A stretch of 64,000 bases of DNA, from contig NZ_JAHSTU010000013.1 in the NCBI RefSeq assembly GCF_019145495.1, positions 91,846 through 155,845 on the forward strand, read 5' to 3'. The stretch comes from Pseudomonas azerbaijanoccidentalis (lineage in GTDB: Bacteria; Pseudomonadota; Gammaproteobacteria; Pseudomonadales; Pseudomonadaceae). A program made the position numbers and the translations under genes. Positions 60,337-64,000 of this stretch are shown piece after piece (position 1 is the first letter of the stretch; every line of letters begins with the position of its first letter). Below the pieces are notes generated by a model. That model did not search any database. It had not been told where the DNA came from and saw nothing but the letters and a program-made list of their open reading frames with translations.

Positions 60337-62640
60337 TTACTTGCCGAGGGAAATCTTCGGCGCCCAGGTCAGCCATTCCTCTTCAAACTTGTCGAACAGC
60401 GGAAACGTCTGCTCCGGTCGCGCGACACTGCCCATGCGCTCGCCATCCGGTGTGGCAAACGCAACACCGCCCTGAATCATGGTTTCCAGCGACTCGGTCC
60501 GCACTGTCGCACCTTTGAACAGACCGACATCAAAATCAAAACCACTGGTGTTCCAGAAACGCGTACCACTGCGCACCAACGGCGCGTATTTAGGCTCGAT
60601 CAGAATGCGGATCAACACGCGGTCAGCTGTCTGGCCCAGCTCATATCCAGTTACCTTGCCAACCGTGATTTCACGATACGTCACCGGCACCCCGGCCTTC
60701 AGCGACCCACGGCGGGCGGCGCTCAGTACCAGGCTCAACCCGGCTTCAGCCTTGGCGGTTTCAGGAGGAGTCGACAGCGCAACAAAGTTTTTCTGCGGGC
60801 CGAGGTTCTTCGCCGCTGGCTGCACTTCGATGTATTGCCCTGTCACCAACGTCTCAAGGTTCGACGTCTTGATCAGCCCCAACTCCGGCTTGACCACCCA
60901 GAACTCACTACCCACTCGCGCAATGCGTTCTGGCACCTCCGTGATGCGAGCAGTCAGCAGTACCGACTGAAGATCGTCACTGAGGTCAACGTTCTCGATT
61001 TTGCCGACATCCAGCCCTTTGAAGCGCACCGGAGTTCCTGCGCGCAAGCCATCGGCGCGATCAACCTTGATCGTGATCACCGCGCCTTTCTGGTTGGCTT
61101 CTTCATGACTGGCGAACAGGCGGAAACGCGGGATCCGCTTCTGCAATGGCGCCTTCGCCTCCGGAGTTTCAAAAGCGATGCCGCCCGCCATCAGGCTTTG
61201 CAGCGACTCACTTTTTACTTGTATCCCGCCGGTCAGCCCTCCCGTGAGCGTGATACCGCTGGCATTCCAGAACCGCGTCGAGGCGTTGACCAGGTTTTCG
61301 TATTCCTTCTCGATGTGAACACCGATCACCAACTGGTTTCGTTTGCGCGAGAACTGGTAGCTCTGTACCGAGCCGACTTTCACCTGCTTGTAGAGCACCG
61401 GGCTGCCGACTTCCAGCGAGCCGAGGTTCTCGGTGAACAATACCAAGTGCAGGCCTGGTGAACGCAGATCCAGCGGTGGTGCCTTGGGCCGGGCGACGAA
61501 CTCACGTTGCGGCGCCGCACCTTTGTCACCAGGGCGAACGGCGATGTAGTTACCTTTGACCAAGGCCTCCAGACCGGTGATACCTGCCAGCGAGATAGAC
61601 GGTTTGACCACCCAGAACTGGGTACCGTCGACCAGGTAATCCTCGGCCAGTGGGTCCAACGTCAATTCGGCGCTGGCACCCGACAGATCCGCGTCAACCT
61701 TCAGCGCCTTGAGCGTGCCGACCTGAATGCCTTTGTACATCACCGGCGTACGACCGGCCTGCAAGCCTTCGAAATCGCTGAGCTTGACCTTGATCTTGAT
61801 ACCCGCCGCCGCTGCGTCGAAATCTTCATAGAGCCGGAACGGCAAGCTCGGATCAGTCGGCGGACTGTCCTTGCGGTTTTCCGGTGTGGCAAACGCAATA
61901 CCCCCGGCAACAATGCTGGCCAAGGACTCACTGCGCACTTTTACGCCCGACAGATTGGCATCGATGCTGATGCCGCTGGCGTTCCAGAAACGCGTGTGTT
62001 TGCGCACCAGTTTGGCGTAAGTCGGCTCGATGAATACTTTGAGCTCAACGGTACTCTGGTCTTCGGAGAGCACGTAGCTTTTGATCTGGCCTACTTTGAT
62101 CTGTTTGTAGAACACCGGGCTGCCTCGGTTCAAAGAGCCAAGTCGATCGGCCTTGATCGTCAGGTGCAAGCCTGGCTGCGCATCGGACAGCGGCGGCTCC
62201 TGAGCCAGCGCCTTGAACTTCCGAGTGGGCTCCCCCTCACCTGGACTGACCGCAACGTAGTTACCCGAAACCAGTGTTTCCAGGCCAGTGATACCGGCCA
62301 GGGTCACACTCGGTTTGACCAACCAGAAACGCGTGCTCGTCCGCAGATATTGCTCGACATCCTTGTTCATCTCGACGGTGGCGATCACGCCCTTGGAGGT
62401 GCCTTCATCATCGAGCTTAAGGGTTTTCACCTTACCCACCGACATGCCTTTGTAGACCACTTCGGTCTTGTTGGCCTGGATGCCCTCACCACTTTCGAAA
62501 CGCACCTGAATCTCGATGCCGGTTTCGTTGTAGGCACGCCAGCCAAGCCAGCCACCAATGATCAAGGCGATCAAGGGCAACACCCAAATGGCAGACCAGT
62601 TCGAGGCCGGTCGGGTTTTCGCTACAGGCAAATCAGTCAT
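60337..62640 (-). CDS. Six-MCE-domain intermembrane transport protein (LetB/PqiB family)
   Basis: A 767-residue protein with an N-terminal membrane helix (WVLPLIALIIGGWLGW, residues about 19–34) and six MCE/MlaD repeats, starting near residues 40, 158, 282, 398, 523 and 638. E. coli LetB (YebT) has seven and PqiB three, so this form is closest to LetB. Such proteins form a tube across the periplasm carrying lipids between membranes. Repeats alternate sub-types (WLVKPSVTLAGITGLETLV and FWNASGI). It follows two half-LetA genes and no pqiC is present. The symbol is left open between letB and pqiB. Confidence 0.9.
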   Translation of the reverse strand: MTDLPVAKTRPASNWSAIWVLPLIALIIGGWLGWRAYNETGIEIQVRFESGEGIQANKTEVVYKGMSVGKVKTLKLDDEGTSKGVIATVEMNKDVEQYLRTSTRFWLVKPSVTLAGITGLETLVSGNYVAVSPGEGEPTRKFKALAQEPPLSDAQPGLHLTIKADRLGSLNRGSPVFYKQIKVGQIKSYVLSEDQSTVELKVFIEPTYAKLVRKHTRFWNASGISIDANLSGVKVRSESLASIVAGGIAFATPENRKDSPPTDPSLPFRLYEDFDAAAAGIKIKVKLSDFEGLQAGRTPVMYKGIQVGTLKALKVDADLSGASAELTLDPLAEDYLVDGTQFWVVKPSISLAGITGLEALVKGNYIAVRPGDKGAAPQREFVARPKAPPLDLRSPGLHLVLFTENLGSLEVGSPVLYKQVKVGSVQSYQFSRKRNQLVIGVHIEKEYENLVNASTRFWNASGITLTGGLTGGIQVKSESLQSLMAGGIAFETPEAKAPLQKRIPRFRLFASHEEANQKGAVITIKVDRADGLRAGTPVRFKGLDVGKIENVDLSDDLQSVLLTARITEVPERIARVGSEFWVVKPELGLIKTSNLETLVTGQYIEVQPAAKNLGPQKNFVALSTPPETAKAEAGLSLVLSAARRGSLKAGVPVTYREITVGKVTGYELGQTADRVLIRILIEPKYAPLVRSGTRFWNTSGFDFDVGLFKGATVRTESLETMIQGGVAFATPDGERMGSVARPEQTFPLFDKFEEEWLTWAPKISLGK

Positions 62641-63256
62641 GGTCGTCGTCCGACTCCGTGTTATCCCAAATCAGTCGGGGATCGAAAGTTACTGCGGCAA
62701 GCATCGTCAGAATCACCACACTGGCAAAAGCGACGGCACCAGGATTGGCTTCAATGCTGGCAAGCCGCCCGAAATTCACGACCGCCACCAGGATGGCAAT
62801 CACAAAGATATCGAGCATGGACCAGCGACCGATGAATTCAATAAAGCGGTACATCCAGATTCGCTGGCGGGCCGACAGTGGTTGACGGCGCTGCACCGAA
62901 AACAGCAGCAAGCCGATCCCCACCAGTTTGAATGTGGGCACCAGGATACTGGCGATAAACACCACGGCCGCAATGGGAAACATTCCGTAGTGAACAAGCT
63001 CGATAACGCCCGCCATGATCGTGCTGGGCGCACCTTTGCCCAGGGAGTTCACGGTCATGATCGGCAGCATATTGGCCGGTATGTAGAGAATGGCGGCGGT
63101 AATCAACAATGCCCAGGTCCGCACCAGACTGTTCGGGCGGCGAGCATGCAGTTGTGCCCCACAGCGCGTGCAGACTTGCTCGTCGGTGTCAGCTTCCTGC
63201 CTGTTCAATTCATGGCATTCCGCACAAACCAGAATGCCTGCATCAATCGCCCGCAT
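62633..63256 (-). CDS. PqiA/LetA-like membrane protein, second half-length unit
   Basis: A 207-residue inner-membrane protein. The N-terminus has a zinc-ribbon-like pair (CAECHELN and CTRCGAQL), then about four hydrophobic helices from residue 55 on, with IPANMLPIMTV, the signature of the PqiA/LetA domain. E. coli PqiA and LetA are about 420 residues with two such domains in tandem; here each domain is a separate gene. I choose MRAIDAGI because AGGAG is about 9 bases upstream. It overlaps the previous gene by 14 bases and the LetB-like gene by 8. Confidence 0.88.
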   Translation of the reverse strand: MRAIDAGILVCAECHELNRQEADTDEQVCTRCGAQLHARRPNSLVRTWALLITAAILYIPANMLPIMTVNSLGKGAPSTIMAGVIELVHYGMFPIAAVVFIASILVPTFKLVGIGLLLFSVQRRQPLSARQRIWMYRFIEFIGRWSMLDIFVIAILVAVVNFGRLASIEANPGAVAFASVVILTMLAAVTFDPRLIWDNTESDDDHD

Positions 63257-63902
63257 GGGCATCCTCTCCTGATAACGCCTGCCAGATCTGGTGAGGCGAC
63301 ATGACAACCTCCAACAAGACCTGGATCAGCAACAAACCAATAAAGCACGCCAACCCGAGACCTACGGTGATGGCTGCCATATCTGCCAGCTTAACGATCG
63401 CCACCAACACGCCCATGAGGTAAACCTCAAGCATCCCCCAATCGCGTAAGTGGTGGTAAATCCGGTAGAGCAGCAAACCGTAACTGCGCCCGAAATCAAA
63501 ACGGATACTCAACAGTACGGCGAGCTGGCACAGCAATTTGAGCAGCGGAATTCCCATGCTGCACAGGAACACGATCACTGAAACGCTTTGCATGCCGGTG
63601 TCAAAAAGAGCGACAACTCCGCTCCAGACAGTGTCGTGCGACGACTGCCCGAGTAGATTGAGCTGCATGATGGGTAAAAAGTTCGCTGGGACATACAGCA
63701 GCAAGGCTGCGATGACCAAAGCAAGACTGCGCTGCACGACGTTGTAACGATTGGCATAGAGCTCGTAGCCACAACGCGGGCACAGGGCTTTTTCGCCATG
63801 AGCGAGCTCGGGCTTGCGCATCAGCAAGTCGCACTCATGGCACGCAACCAGATTGTCTAGTGGTAATTCTGACAGCCCTTGGGCGTCAACCGGGTCTGGC
63901 AT
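63243..63902 (-). CDS. PqiA/LetA-like membrane protein, first half-length unit
   Basis: A 219-residue inner-membrane protein with an N-terminal zinc-ribbon-like pair (CHECDLL near residue 21 and CPRCGYEL near 41) and about four hydrophobic helices, including VPANFLPIMQLNLLG near 71, the family signature. It is the partner of the following half-length protein; together they likely form the LetA-like unit that powers or feeds the LetB-like tube. ATG 63902 is chosen; a GTG two codons earlier is possible. It is the first gene of the three-gene operon; the promoter must lie in 63909–64000. Confidence 0.87.
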   Translation of the reverse strand: MPDPVDAQGLSELPLDNLVACHECDLLMRKPELAHGEKALCPRCGYELYANRYNVVQRSLALVIAALLLYVPANFLPIMQLNLLGQSSHDTVWSGVVALFDTGMQSVSVIVFLCSMGIPLLKLLCQLAVLLSIRFDFGRSYGLLLYRIYHHLRDWGMLEVYLMGVLVAIVKLADMAAITVGLGLACFIGLLLIQVLLEVVMSPHQIWQALSGEDAHAGD

Positions 63903-63908
63903 AAGCAC

Positions 63909-64000
63909 TCTGACTCTGAAAAAGGTGGACCTATTCTAGTGGCCTGGGCGGAAAATAACTGTGCAAATTTGTGTTGAGGCTCACCGCACTTTTCTACGCG
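63909..64000. other. Right edge, upstream of the letA/letB-like operon
   Basis: This short region must hold the promoter and leader of the half-letA operon. TATTCTAG near 63933 is AT-rich but I see no clear hexamer pair. Confidence 0.35.

Overview
This is a chromosomal window from a gamma-proteobacterium of the genus Pseudomonas, most likely the P. fluorescens group. The evidence is GC-rich codon use, the core gene order, and the many copies of the REP sequence GTAGGAGCTGCCGAAGGCTG typical of that group. From memory, and not checked against a database, the order mqo – PA4642-like – hpt – upp – uraA – hemH – epimerase – merR – phr – pagL – murI – moeB – prmC – prfA – hemA – TPR – lolB – ispE – tRNA-Gln – prs – rplY – pth – ychF follows P. 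aeruginosa PA4640–PA4673. The right end (carbonic anhydrase, rimI, holD-like, mksFEB, LetAB-like) follows PA4676–PA4690. The stretch between about 37.2 and 52.6 kb looks more accessory.

Layout. 0–5.6 kb: a chemotaxis-receptor remnant, a divergent SRAP protein, small zinc-type proteins, an acyltransferase, a YajG lipoprotein and a 730-base leader. 5.6–12.9 kb: mqo, purine and pyrimidine salvage (hpt, upp, uraA), hemH and an epimerase-like protein. 12.9–22.9 kb: a block of eleven genes in two tightly packed transcription units. It holds a renalase-like oxidase, a Trp-rich protein, a YbgA protein, a MerR/LitR regulator, photolyase, an NTF2-like protein, an SDR, a FAD oxidoreductase, DUF1365, a cyclopropane-synthase-like methyltransferase and DUF2878. 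Three TRTACA-N12-TGTACA direct repeats precede the two units. These match the operator described for the light-dependent PplR (class II LitR) regulators of P. putida, so I read the block as a blue-light and photo-oxidative-stress regulon joining DNA repair with membrane-lipid modification. 22.9–37.2 kb: pagL, the murI-moeB-prmC-prfA-hemA operon, lolB-ispE-tRNA-Gln-prs, rplY, pth, ychF and an MFS exporter. 37.2–52.6 kb: two chemoreceptors (one soluble, BdlA-like), tRNA-Met, a DUF2817 peptidase, a GGT-like lipoprotein, ddl, LysE/AraC, transporters and an unknown exported protein. 52.7–64 kb: carbonic anhydrase, rimI-holD, the MksFEB condensin without a visible mksG, and a LetAB-type lipid transport operon whose LetA part is split into two genes.

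The most interesting parts are the light-regulon block with its exact operator pairs, the internal promoter and composition change inside ispE, the split LetA with a six-MCE LetB, the condensin without its nuclease subunit, the SRAP protein lacking two expected active-site residues, and a repeated GGGGTGAAC element before pagL. Nothing here is clearly a wholly unknown system. The lipid branch of the light operon (19.1–22.9 kb) comes closest.
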